Shown here: positions 1 through 9,385 of the stretch, in pieces
How positions within the stretch are numbered: the first letter of the stretch is position 1
Layout of the letters: every line of letters begins with the position of its first letter
Assembly (NCBI GenBank): GCA_030374805.1
Contig: JARGSG010000029.1
Location: forward strand, 248,001-312,000
Reading direction: 5' to 3'
DNA: 64,000 nt
Source: Gracilaria gracilis
Lineage: Eukaryota > Rhodophyta > Florideophyceae > Gracilariales > Gracilariaceae
Notes under the pieces: generated by a model
Database searches by the model: none
Told to the model about the DNA's origin: nothing
Seen by the model: only the letters and a program-made list of their open reading frames with translations
Made by a program: the position numbers and the translations under genes

Positions 1-745
1 ACGTATATGCGCCAAGTGTAATAGTCGGCGGTGCCTTTCAGTCGCGGGATGCGCTTCGACTCGTGTTCTTTTTCCGCTTCCATCACGGAGTTACCTCGAC
101 GCGGGAGCAGAGGGGCTATTGCAGGTTGTAGTCTTCACCAGTCTCCTACTGGGTGAGGGTTTCTTCTTGTTCAGAGTCACTGGCAGGGGGTGCTAGCCCC
201 GTACTCCTAAAGGTCAGACCTCTGGCTCCGGGTTAACTCTCTCTCGGTGAGACACGTTTTGCTTTGGCCTCCCAAGTTCTGCGTGCCTCAGAACGAGGTG
301 CTTTTACGGCTACGAGACGTCCAGAGGAGGTTACTAACAGAGAGATATGTTTTCACCAGTGTACCCTCTCTAGTTTCTTGCGTCGTACGAACGGGGCGAT
401 CTTCTCCGTTATGCTTCGATGGCGCGGACAACTCGGGCTGAACGACGAGACACCCCGTCACCGTCGGGAGACAGAGCACTCCCCAGCAGAGCCAGTTATT
501 CGGAGTGATATCAGATCCAACGGTTTGGTACAAGTCCCCTGTCGATTCCCTGCCGGTTTTCAGCTTGCGAGTAGTCCTTGCCAACAAAGTGCCAGCTTCC
601 TGAATCAGGGAGGCAACAGAGGCTCTTAATCAACAGGCGCAGCTTCCCGCCCGTTAAATACACGACACCACGCAGCTTCCCGTGGGCCAGCGAGACTTCG
701 AAACTCAACCTGTAGTTCTGGGCCAGAGAGACAATCCAATGCTTA
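1..745. other. No supported gene at window start
   Basis: Short open frames occur on both strands here, but none has a recognisable domain, a conserved start or a promoter. GC content and reading frames give no consistent coding direction. I see nothing that can be annotated. Confidence 0.5.
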
Positions 746-853
746 GTGCGCCAACACACCACGCCCCCTAGACAGAGTAGGCTCTTGGAGGGTGTGTTGC
801 GGCAGCGTGGCCGAGAAAGGCGTGGCGATGCGGCCGGTGGCGGCAGGCGAGGC

Positions 854-945
854 GGCGCGGCCGAAGAAGAGAAGCGGCGCGGCCGAAGAAGAGAAGCGGC
901 GCGGCCGGAGGAAGAGAAGCGGCGCGGCCGGAGGAGAGAGGCGGC
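854..945. repeat. 22-bp GC-rich minisatellite, about four units
   Basis: Four consecutive units of about 22 bp begin at 854, 876, 898 and 921, each starting GGCGCGGCC and followed by a purine-rich GAAGAAGAGAAG-like half. The first two are identical and the later ones carry small substitutions and a one-base length change. Apparent open frames across it are artefacts of the repeat. Confidence 0.85.
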
Positions 946-954
946 GCTTAAGAA

Positions 955-1420
955 GCGGTGACCAGGTGCGGTGCACAGGTGCGGTGGGGATGTGCGGAGG
1001 TAAGGAGCGATTTACCAGCCACGGCGGAGAGGTGCAAGTGTGAGGGCGCGGGAGACCAGGCACGACAGAGAGGTGCGGATGTCAAGTTGGGGACCACCCG
1101 CGGCAGGGTGGTGCGGTGGTAAGGGTTGGTGGCCAGGCGCGGTGCGTGGGTGCGCCGGCGGAATGCGGTGGCAAGGCGCGGTGCAAAAGCCTGTCAGTGC
1201 GGTGCGGAAGCAATGGCGGGCCAGTACGAGGTGACTGCAAGGTACGGCGGCGAGGCGCAGAGATGGGATGCGACAGGTGGCGTGGCGCGGAAGCTCGGCA
1301 GTGGGGTGCGGTAGCGAGGTGCTGCTATAGGATATGGCGGCTACGCGCCGCCTGGCGGGGCCACGAGATGCGATACGCAAGGACGAGTGTGATGGCGAAC
1401 AGCGGTGTCGTTTGACAAAG
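955..1420. repeat. Degenerate G-rich repeat tract
   Basis: The word GGTGCGGTG and close variants recur at irregular spacing of a few tens of bases (for example near 966, 1112, 1139, 1170 and 1198), making the plus strand strongly G-rich. It looks like a decayed tandem array. A similar tract lies at 41,300-41,990. Confidence 0.5.
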
Positions 1421-1596
1421 GCGACGAGGGTGCGGAGTGGTGGCAGGAGCAGGGGGGGAAGAAGGAAAGGAAGTTCGGCCCCCTCGGTGCGGTCGGAGGA
1501 ATTGGGGAGCGATGCTACCATGAAATGGGTTGACGCTTGACCCCCAGGAGGAGTTGAGCACTCGCCGTCGCCGGCCGTCCTTTATTTTGCACGCAG

Positions 1597-1630
1597 AGTG
1601 GAACGTGTGGACACTATGGCACGTTCCACT
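1597..1630. repeat. 11-bp inverted repeat with 12-bp spacer
   Basis: AGTGGAACGTG at 1597-1607 is matched by its reverse complement CACGTTCCACT at 1620-1630. It lies about 55 bp upstream of a TATA box (1683), so it could be a palindromic factor-binding site for the small gene that follows. That role is inference from position only. Confidence 0.55.
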
Positions 1631-1682
1631 TTGTGGCCAGGACTACGTCACTCACACTTATCACACAGCCTCTTTTATGCCA

Positions 1683-1689
1683 TATAAAA
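1683..1689 (+). promoter_or_regulatory. TATA box (TATAAAA)
   Basis: TATAAAA lies at the start of a C/T-rich stretch (about 1700-1750), the composition that also precedes the CBM20 genes of this window. The next plausible ATG in an open frame is at 1934, about 245 bp downstream, which would imply a long leader. Confidence 0.4.
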
Positions 1690-1933
1690 CCTCTTCGACA
1701 GCGTCCTCTCTCCACCTTTCAACCCTCCACCCTCCATCTTCTCCTCAGCAACCAAAGTAATAATATAACCACTCCGCGTGAATTCAAACTATCCCACACC
1801 ATTAGGATCTCCACTGTCCCAAACGCCCTCTCTTTTGTGATCACAATTCTCGCCACACTCTGCCGCACTCATCAAACCTCTGCTCTTTGTATTGGCCATC
1901 CTACTCGCAGGATACTTAGTCCGTGGTCGCACT

Positions 1934-2278
1934 ATGACTTACACCAAGACTACCACCACTTGCAAATGCAATTGCATCGTAATCAGTCCGTACCGCTCCC
2001 ATGGTGTCAAAACGACTCACACTGCCGGCTGTCTCTACTGCGATCGTGCCAACCATCTTAAAGTTGCCGCACAAGAAACGCTCAAAACTCTTCGCGACAA
2101 GCGTAACACTCAAGGCTCTTGGGCAGTCGCCGGTGCCACATTGTCCGTTCTGGGCTCTGCAACAACTGGAGGCGTCACTGAAATAATTAGTGGCAGTTCT
2201 GTCGGTGCGGCCATCAAGACCGGTCGTTTTTTTCTGCATCAACAACGCAGTCAATCGCCTAAAGCCATTTTTGTTTGA
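1934..2278 (+). CDS. Hypothetical small protein with Cys-rich N-terminus
   Basis: Frame of 114 residues starting at the first ATG after a TATA box. The first 40 residues hold a CKCNC cluster and a later CLYC pair that could form a small metal site, followed by a Gly/Ser/Ala-rich half. The frame ends just after a run of seven T, and a different frame (to 2516) then continues with plausible protein sequence ending in an acidic stretch. The gene may therefore be longer and split by a short intron, or be interrupted. I recognise no family. Coding status is uncertain. Confidence 0.3.
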   Translation: MTYTKTTTTCKCNCIVISPYRSHGVKTTHTAGCLYCDRANHLKVAAQETLKTLRDKRNTQGSWAVAGATLSVLGSATTGGVTEIISGSSVGAAIKTGRFFLHQQRSQSPKAIFV

Positions 2279-2519
2279 CGTATTGGAAAAGCGTCCGCAT
2301 ATTTCAAATTGTCGATGTGATCCACTTGCTTCTACTTCTCCTGTGTCGGGATTCTGCGATCTCTCGGGCGGAAAGTATGATGATATTATTAACAAATCTG
2401 CTGATGAGGATGCCGTTGAATTTGATCATGAGGAACTTCTCAATCATTTTGTGTCCGAGATGGAGGGAAAGGGCATTTTGGTTGATACGGCGTTGGGCAT
2501 TCTTGAGTTTACATAAGAA

Positions 2520-3738
2520 GTGAGCAAAGATACTGTCGAATGAATGAACTCCCATAGCACAATGGCTCATACGTTTCTAGCATGAACTTCTCTGCTAGAA
2601 TCTTGTTCAGAGCTATCTCCATCGCTTTGCCGTTCATTAATGGCAACCATCGCAAAACTTCCAACGCACTCATGTCTTGACGCGGTAGTTTAGTTGAACA
2701 AACGGCTGCCTGTCTACTGGTATTGTTCTATCGAAGCAGTATGTGTCTTGGAAATTGAAAGAAAACTGATCGCCGTTGCGCTCTTCAGAGAAGACGTATT
2801 TTTCCGACGCATGGCGATTTCCATGATAACTGCCTCTGAGCGACATTGAGGCCATTTTGCGCGCTGTGGGCGACTCTCTAGAGAGGGCTGATGCACGAAA
2901 TAGCCGGTCTGTGTGGGGTGTCGAGCATGGCCTAAAGGCCTCTGGGAGAGCTTTTCAAAGTTGTTTTCTGGAAGCCTTAGCGCAAGGATGTTCCGCATCC
3001 AAGTTAAAAACGTTTATATGAAAGTGGTCTTGAAGATTTTAAACTTGGGATGTTTCGTTGTTCATGTACGGAAGGAGGAAAAACCTTGTATGACTCATAG
3101 AGTACTGTGAGCCTGATTCTGAGAAGGGGATGCTCTTCATCAACGAAATCAAACTAAAAGAGTCGCAAATGGCCTTTCCCTACTGTTGCATAATCCTCAT
3201 CATAAAGTACATGTTCTTCAGCTATCCTGACGAATCAGTCTTTCAGAAAAAAATTAAGGCGAGCATGATGGAGGAAGAAGAGCTCTATGAGAGCTTAACT
3301 GAATAATACAATGAAATTCTTTTTTCCTGGGTTGTATCGCATTTAGGGAAATTGTTCGAAGGCTTGGATTCTTTGATATCGCCTGTGACACCATTCTCAC
3401 TTTCTTCCTCGCCTTTCACAATGGGGACGCCAGTCTCCTGGTCGTAGATAGAAAACTGTTTTTCTTAGTTCAAAACGCCACCTTTCGAGTAGAACCAGTC
3501 TTTCCTTACAGTGTATGTGCCACTCACAATGGACATGGCCCAAAAAGTCAGAGCCCTTGCTCTTCTCGACATTGTTGCCCTCAAGGTAGTCTGACGTCGC
3601 CACCCAATCATCTGCTCAATAACAAATCTGTGTTGTGATCCCAAATTTCCAACTCCTGTCCCTCTTTCTAAACTACATCGCATCAGAAATCTTCAATGGT
3701 ATCCATAGCTCGTCGACTACTCCCCTCACACATCAACC
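2520..3738. pseudogene. Decayed coding scraps, no intact gene
   Basis: Two stretches look protein-like without forming a gene. On the plus strand, 3094-3306 reads as an open frame with hydrophobic and acidic segments and ends at a stop near 3306. On the minus strand between about 3690 and 3350, protein-like sequence moves between frames, ending in an acidic stretch near 3375-3440 (for example YDQETGVPIVKGEEESENG). This is the pattern of a broken gene or of exons I cannot place. No family was recognised. The minus-strand remnant faces away from the glycine-rich-domain gene, whose ATG lies 50 bp further on. Confidence 0.3.
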
Positions 3739-6051
3739 ATGAAATTCTTGGGCTATGAACTAGGGGGAAGCAACTCCCAGGCAAGGCGGGGTCTGCTGCC
3801 ATCTGTGAAGGCGCTAGTGTCTGTTCTTAACGAAGTCGACCAGTACCCAGCTCTCTATTTCAACCACCTCGTGTTACGGGAGGCCATTCGCCGCTATGAA
3901 CATTTATGGATTCCCCTTCTTATGAATGCCAAACCCAAGCAACGCTGGCGTCTCGTTCCGCCACTTGACGTTGAATGGGTTTGGTTCTGTCATATGCTAT
4001 GTCCTGTCAAATACGCCACTGACTGCGCTGCCATGTCGCAGGCCGTGCGCCCTAACGAGCCTGAAGTCATTGTCGACCATGTGCTTCTGGGGCCAAAGAA
4101 AAGACAGGCAGGAAAGTTGGAGGCTGAACAACTGTGGCGACAGATGTATCCCCACGAGCCGTTCGACAACACGGATACTATCAAAGATGCACCCATCCAA
4201 GTGCCCCGCACGCCCGCAGGAGACATAATGAAGGGTGGCTCCGCATCGGAAGCCTCGCGAATCTCGTACGATATCGTGGCCGCAGCAGAAAGGCAGATGG
4301 TATTCCAGTACCAGGTAGGCATCATGCCACAATATCAAGAGAACTGGTTTCTGCGGTCCGCCGTACGCCGATACAGAAAGTTTCTCAAACTGCAACAGTT
4401 GCATCCGGACAAGATATGGGTACCAACTTATGATATCGATGTGTGCTGGCACGCTCATATGATGCACCCACGTTGGTACAACAGCAAGACGGTGAAGTTG
4501 AAGGGATCGGTACTGAACCATGATGATACGCTCAACGATAGAGCAACTGGATCCAAGCTCAACCGAAGGTGGGATGAGACCGCCAGCACATGGCTACAGC
4601 TTTTCTCTTCTCCAGTACACCGTGCTGGTGGAATGTGGAGGGGGAATGTCGAAGCCTCAGAAAGAGTAGTAAGACCGGCTCTCGTCAATATGATCGCTAC
4701 TCTGCAGGCGGATTGTTCTTCATCTGCAAACGCTGTATACATAATGTGGGATGTCGACTTGAGTGCATTAGATCTCATCGACGGCTCGGACTGGGTTCAC
4801 AGGACTGACTGGCGGAGGAGGAATGAGCCTGCAGGTAGCAGCAGCCAAGACAGCACTGGAAGAACGGTGGAACGCTTTACCTGCCTCGCACATGGAGCTG
4901 GAGATGCAGCTATGCTATTGAGTCGAACTACACATTTTCTGATGTACAAGAACGATAGCTCCAATGCTGAACCAATCCGTTTCTCGACAGTAATTGAGTT
5001 GTTCGGATCGAAGACGTCTGCAGACACACCAAGATACCCGCTCGCTACAGCGCATCATGTGCTTCCAAACAGTATGTGCGGTTCCAAATCGTTCAAATTC
5101 TCACCTGACAAATGTGCTGCATCGTCGGAGGAAACTGTGTTCGTCTTGCGAGTTGGCGGAGAGGACTTTGGTCTCATCGCAGGAGAATGGATTGATTTTG
5201 AATCTCCTCGGAAAGGAATTCCTGGCATTCCTGGTGACAAGAAGGCCGGAAGGCGGGGCGTGCTTGGCATCCCAGGAAGGCGGGGAGATCCGGGGTACTT
5301 AAGTCTGCGCATATGGTTGTTTGGTACGGACATGCCAAAGAGGTGGCTCAACTTGAAGCCTTCACGCACGACGAAGAATCCTATGACATATTCGTTTGTA
5401 CTACCGCCTCTCTCTGTGGCAGGAGGCATCTCTGCAGGTGAAGTGGCATTCAGTCTCCGAACTTCGAAACTGCAGGTACATGATAGAAGCCAACTGTTGG
5501 CAGCGTATCTGATAAGCACAGCAGCAGCAGCGCTGTTCGCAACACTACAGCCAAGGTTTGTGCCTCGTGGCGGCGCGAAAGTTGGGAGCCATGAAACGAT
5601 GTATCCTGCTTGGTCAGTGCAACAGAAAGACTATGCGATGATTCGGGGAGCTGGTGGAGAAGTCCCCACCGAGCAGGGTACCCAAGGTCTGGGAACGATG
5701 CTTCTCCCACTGAAAAGAAGCGCGTGGGACTGCCAAAACTTCCCAGGATCTCCAAGGCGGGTGCTTAAGTTCACCAGGGCTCCGAGGGATGCCAGGGACC
5801 GTGTCAGACGAACTGAGCACAATCCAATGTTCGGCGGGATTGTGGATGAGATTGGCGATCCTCAAGGAACGAGTGCTGGTGACGGCGATGGCGGCGATGG
5901 CTGTGGAGGTTGTGGTGGCTGTGGTGGCTGCGGTGGCTGCGGTGGCTGCGGTGGTTGCGGCGGCGGCGGCGGCGGTGGCTGCGGTGGCGGTGGCTGCGGT
6001 GGCGGTGGCGGCTGCGGTGGCGGTGGCGGCTGCGGCGGTGGCGGAGGTTGA
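3739..6051 (+). CDS. Glycine-rich domain protein (GRDP/DUF1399 family)
   Basis: Intact 770-residue protein, close to the size of plant GRDP proteins (about 790). The family hallmark, an acidic-aromatic-His motif, occurs twice: LDVEWVWFCHMLCP near residues 76-89 and YDIDVCWHAHMMHPRWY near 231-247, as expected for the tandem DUF1399 region. Residues about 490-520 hold a short collagen-like Gly-X-Y run, and the last 55 residues are almost pure Cys-Gly-Gly and Gly. No signal peptide or membrane segment is visible. Plant GRDPs are linked to stress and development and contain an RNA-binding segment; the role here is unknown. The start is the first ATG of the frame, in a good context after CAACC. 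There are no introns. The opposite-strand frame across the C-terminus is a repeat artefact. Confidence 0.88.
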   Translation: MKFLGYELGGSNSQARRGLLPSVKALVSVLNEVDQYPALYFNHLVLREAIRRYEHLWIPLLMNAKPKQRWRLVPPLDVEWVWFCHMLCPVKYATDCAAMSQAVRPNEPEVIVDHVLLGPKKRQAGKLEAEQLWRQMYPHEPFDNTDTIKDAPIQVPRTPAGDIMKGGSASEASRISYDIVAAAERQMVFQYQVGIMPQYQENWFLRSAVRRYRKFLKLQQLHPDKIWVPTYDIDVCWHAHMMHPRWYNSKTVKLKGSVLNHDDTLNDRATGSKLNRRWDETASTWLQLFSSPVHRAGGMWRGNVEASERVVRPALVNMIATLQADCSSSANAVYIMWDVDLSALDLIDGSDWVHRTDWRRRNEPAGSSSQDSTGRTVERFTCLAHGAGDAAMLLSRTTHFLMYKNDSSNAEPIRFSTVIELFGSKTSADTPRYPLATAHHVLPNSMCGSKSFKFSPDKCAASSEETVFVLRVGGEDFGLIAGEWIDFESPRKGIPGIPGDKKAGRRGVLGIPGRRGDPGYLSLRIWLFGTDMPKRWLNLKPSRTTKNPMTYSFVLPPLSVAGGISAGEVAFSLRTSKLQVHDRSQLLAAYLISTAAAALFATLQPRFVPRGGAKVGSHETMYPAWSVQQKDYAMIRGAGGEVPTEQGTQGLGTMLLPLKRSAWDCQNFPGSPRRVLKFTRAPRDARDRVRRTEHNPMFGGIVDEIGDPQGTSAGDGDGGDGCGGCGGCGGCGGCGGCGGCGGGGGGGCGGGGCGGGGGCGGGGGCGGGGG
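5890..6051 (+). repeat. GGY/TGC trinucleotide tract coding Cys-Gly tail
   Basis: A run of GGTGGCTGC-type triplets about 160 bp long encodes the Cys/Gly tail of the glycine-rich-domain protein. It is an in-frame coding microsatellite and probably varies in length between individuals. Confidence 0.85.
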
Positions 6052-6117
6052 TGAGCTGCAACCGTGTGATGGAGATCTAGTAGATACAGCGGTAACTTAC
6101 TGAAGCTTGGAGCCTTG

Positions 6118-6306
6118 AATCTCAGGTACCGTTGGTACCAATGGCGGATACAAACGGTACCTTGAAGTTCAACGGACGTTGGTACCTGAGATTGAGACGA
6201 GCGAAGAGTTGGATCGTCTTCGTCAACCAGAGCGATGAAACCAGTGGTTTGGTTTCAAACCACCACGTGACTCATCGAGTCAGCTGTGCACGTGTGCTAC
6301 GTGCAC
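6118..6306. repeat. Cluster of four inverted repeats
   Basis: AATCTCAGGTACC (6118-6130) is repeated inverted at 6181-6193. TGGTTTG/CAAACCA arms occupy 6245-6262, TGACTC/GAGTCA arms 6268-6282, and GTGCACGT/ACGTGCAC arms 6286-6306. Together they form a chain of possible stem-loops in the 190 bp downstream of the glycine-rich-domain gene. They could be remnants of fold-back elements or 3'-end structures of that gene. Confidence 0.65.
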
Positions 6307-6383
6307 CGCGTGTCATTGTATTTGTGTTGTCGTGAGCTCGAATTTTCGAAATTGCATTCGTTAGATATAAATTAATTCAAATA

Positions 6384-6525
6384 CACGTACAGGAACAAAC
6401 GTCGTCTTTCATTCGCAACGAAAGTCTGATTAAATGCACAATGTGCATTGCACATGTAACAATGGCATGGACGCAGTTAACTCGCTCGTGAAAGACGAAG
6501 TTCTTGCGACTTGCGTTTGTACGTG
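6384..6525. repeat. 142-bp imperfect fold-back with central palindrome
   Basis: Nested inverted arms share one centre near 6450: CACGTAC (6384-6390) with GTACGTG (6519-6525), ACAAACG (6394-6400) with CGTTTGT (6514-6520), TCGTCTTTCA (6402-6411) with TGAAAGACGA (6489-6498), and the inner palindrome ATGTGCA/TGCACAT (6441-6455). As RNA this would form one long interrupted hairpin. It could be a MITE remnant or a structured non-coding RNA. Confidence 0.6.
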
Positions 6526-6755
6526 GTTCTACCTTATCTAACAGAACTCCCTCAAACTCCTCGCAAAAATTTTAATTCCTCCTTTCATAACCGATATGGT
6601 GAAGGCCCTTTCTTCGCCACAGGCTGCTTCATGTCTGTGACGACCACGACAGTACATCGTCCCTCTCTAAAACTAATGAGTCGATATCTTTGAGCGACAC
6701 CACCCCTTAGCAGAACAGTCACCTTCCGCCGTCTAGCCAATGGTAGCAGATTCAT

Positions 6756-7286
6756 ATGACGAAAACGCACGCAATCCAGTACCGAAGGATGTCTCTTCTC
6801 TCGAGTAATCTTCCGAGAGAGCAGTGTCGTCAAACGTTTACAAAACAAACAGTCCACACATCCAAACAAATCAATGGCCATTGTTTAGCAGGACGTTATT
6901 GCGCAAACGAAACAATCCCATTATCCAAAACAAGCCGTGGCCAATATCAAATTCCTCCACCATTGCGTCACCTATATCGGGAGATTCATATTCGAACAAT
7001 CTCTTCGCGGCAGCTAGCGCACACAACGCTGCAGATTGTTCCGTACATCCTCACAAATGTAAAACCGTCAACCACATCGAACAAACGCCATAATTCAGTC
7101 CACATCCGCAGAACCACATACGCCACCATTGCCAAATCCCCCATCGACACTCATTGCAGTAGTAAAACCCCCTATCGGCAGCCCGACGACAACTACAAAA
7201 GGCGAAATCACAGCACAACTTCGTCCAACGCACTGATGGACACCACTGACGAACGCCAAGAAAGCGAAGCCAAACCATTGTACTAG
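6756..7286 (+). other. Ser/Thr-rich ORF directly upstream of transposase
   Basis: A 176-codon ATG frame of low complexity, rich in Ser, Thr, Arg and His, ends 6 bp before the pogo transposase ATG. It has no recognisable domain, so it may be chance openness of a C/A-rich leader. It is kept only because its position would suit a second protein or upstream ORF of the transposon. Confidence 0.2.
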
Positions 7287-7292
7287 CGAAAG

Positions 7293-8990
7293 ATGTCCGA
7301 CGATATAACCGTGTCTGATATTCACGAGGAGCTACGAAGAGCCGTCTTCGAGAGGTTTGCTCACAGCACCAGTTTTCTTGACTTGCAATCCAAGTTGAAC
7401 CTTTCCGAGTGGCGGATCCGACAGGCCTACAAAACCTGGATTATGGCGTATCCGGGAGTACAACCATCTCATCATACTGAAATCGTTCTCCATTATAGAA
7501 GTGAAGGGCGGCCTCCGGCTCTGACAAACGAGGAAGAAGTCAGGATCGTGCAATCAGTGCAGTATTTCTGCAGCAACAACACACCGCTCACGAAGGTTGG
7601 CATAAGGGATCTGGTGCAAACTTTCGTGTCTTCTCTGGACATTGATCGGCAGCTTAAAATCGGTTTCAAAGACAACCGGCCTTCGTTGGGTTGGTTGGAT
7701 CGCTTCATTTTAAGGCATAAGCTGCAGTATAAGTCCGTGCGCATCGTGGAAAACTCCCGTGTGGATATCACTCCGGAGAAGATCGCGAGACATTTCGCGT
7801 TGGTAGAGTCCCTGATCGATAGATTCTGCATCGTAGATCCTCGGCGTGTCTTCAATCTTGACGAATCTGGAATCTCCGTCAACAAAATCCTGGGGCGTAG
7901 CCTGCGCAAAGGTATAGGAAGCAAGAACTCTGTGTTGATTCAGAAGAATGTCAGGGTGAAAGGTGCGAATGACCGTGTTACTGTTATGCCCATTATCTCA
8001 GCTGATGGAAAGGCTTGGAAACCAGTTGTAGTTTTTTGGGGCAAACGTGCTCATTACCGCTTTCTGAACGGAAAACTTCAGACGCTGCATGATTTCTTAC
8101 CGCCGTGTTACCTCTACCAGCGTGAGATCCCAGGTGTAGACCAAGCGATTTTCTTGGACTGGGCGAAGGAATTTGTGAGGGAAACGGAGGAACTGCGCGG
8201 AAATGGTAAGTACCTTTTGGTTCTTCTGGATGGCTACGCCGGGCATCTGCAGTACAGAACACTTCAGCACCTTAGAGACAATCGCATTATTGTCGTCGCC
8301 TTGCCGTCGCATACGAGCCATATCTTACAGCCCCTGGATGTGGGCGTCTTCCGTTCCTATAAGTCATTCATACAGCGTGAGATTCATCGCTTATCTCGAA
8401 CCAGGTCTGTTCTGGACGTATTTGATGTCGCTGACGCCGTTAGCACCGCGCTGTCGGAATCTCTGGTTTACGCCAACATTCGCAGCGGATTCCGTCGGAC
8501 TGGAAACTGGGACTACGAGAAGGGGTATCCTTGTGTATCGGCCGTACGTGACTCCGTGTTTCTTCAGAAGGAGTGCGAAGGTGACAAACTGACGATGCTC
8601 GCCTTGGTGGATAAGTTTCTCATAAACTCGCGATTTCTAGTCAATGAGAGTGAGGTGGAAGAGTCGGGCACTGTGAAGGTCAGTACGCAATACGGTCGTC
8701 ATCTCACGGCTGAGAACGTGTTAAAGGCACTGAAGCAGAGAAGTACTGGCTCGAGGTGCTTCGAAAGTGCAGCTGATCTCCGTCGTCTGGTGGAATTGGC
8801 ACCGCGTCGTGAAAGTTTGTTTGAGCATCTGAGAGGGACACGTCTGGAGCGTCGCCGTGTTGCGGCGTCCCGTGTTGCGCGTGACAAGGCTGTAGAGGCA
8901 ATGATGAAACTGCAAGGTGTGGATAAGGTTGTGATCGAAGATGACGTAGGCGCTACGGTGACGGAGAAGGACATTGTTTGGGATGCTTGA
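7293..8990 (+). CDS. pogo/CENP-B-like DDE transposase
   Basis: Intact single-exon protein of 565 residues. The N-terminal third contains helix-turn-helix modules, including a CENP-B-type segment (GWLDRFILRHKLQYKS, about 128-145). It is followed by a DDE_1 catalytic core with FNLDESGISVN (first Asp about 191), LLDGYAGHL (second Asp about 312) and LQPLDVGVF (third Asp about 349, a DDD triad as in pogo/Tigger/jerky families). The C-terminal 150 residues are basic and not recognised. It probably cuts and pastes an element at TA sites. By eye I found no terminal inverted repeats, so the element limits are unknown and a domesticated gene cannot be excluded. The intact frame suggests a recent or constrained copy. 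Confidence 0.9.
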   Translation: MSDDITVSDIHEELRRAVFERFAHSTSFLDLQSKLNLSEWRIRQAYKTWIMAYPGVQPSHHTEIVLHYRSEGRPPALTNEEEVRIVQSVQYFCSNNTPLTKVGIRDLVQTFVSSLDIDRQLKIGFKDNRPSLGWLDRFILRHKLQYKSVRIVENSRVDITPEKIARHFALVESLIDRFCIVDPRRVFNLDESGISVNKILGRSLRKGIGSKNSVLIQKNVRVKGANDRVTVMPIISADGKAWKPVVVFWGKRAHYRFLNGKLQTLHDFLPPCYLYQREIPGVDQAIFLDWAKEFVRETEELRGNGKYLLVLLDGYAGHLQYRTLQHLRDNRIIVVALPSHTSHILQPLDVGVFRSYKSFIQREIHRLSRTRSVLDVFDVADAVSTALSESLVYANIRSGFRRTGNWDYEKGYPCVSAVRDSVFLQKECEGDKLTMLALVDKFLINSRFLVNESEVEESGTVKVSTQYGRHLTAENVLKALKQRSTGSRCFESAADLRRLVELAPRRESLFEHLRGTRLERRRVAASRVARDKAVEAMMKLQGVDKVVIEDDVGATVTEKDIVWDA

Positions 8991-9104
8991 GATGTCTTAG
9001 GTTCAGGAGATGTGTCTCAAATATTTATGTGGTTTTAGGTGTTGTATGACGCCATAGTGTTTGAGTTATATGCGTTTATGATGATGCTTCAAGTGGTAGT
9101 CTCA

Positions 9105-9153
9105 AGAGCGGGCGAAGATTGCGTCTTTAGCTTTTGCACCACGCGCCCGCTCT
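9105..9153. terminator. GC-rich stem-loop after transposase
   Basis: AGAGCGGGCG (9105-9114) pairs perfectly with CGCCCGCTCT (9144-9153) around a 29-bp loop. It lies 115 bp past the transposase stop and 230 bp past the converging CBM20 gene's end. It may be a 3'-end structure between two convergent genes, or an element end whose partner I could not find. Confidence 0.4.
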
Positions 9154-9385
9154 CATTAGGAAGCTGAGAGTTCTAGCTATCCACTAAAGTAAACAGATAA
9201 GAAATTGGGTTTAGTATCACTGAGTTCTGCCGGACGCAATTCTGAGACCCGACTCTTTTCCCTTTTTGCGAGGGGTTTGAGGGTGATCTGTTACATACCT
9301 GTCTGTGCCTTTGATATCTCTTCCGGAGGAACGCCACCCTTTATTCCGGTGGTCTGGCCTGACGACGCACCGATCTCGTTCATGA

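Noticed and set aside
746-1540. Several Arg/Ala/Gly-rich frames on both strands
   Set aside because: They are translations of the G-rich minisatellites, with no promoter or conserved motif.
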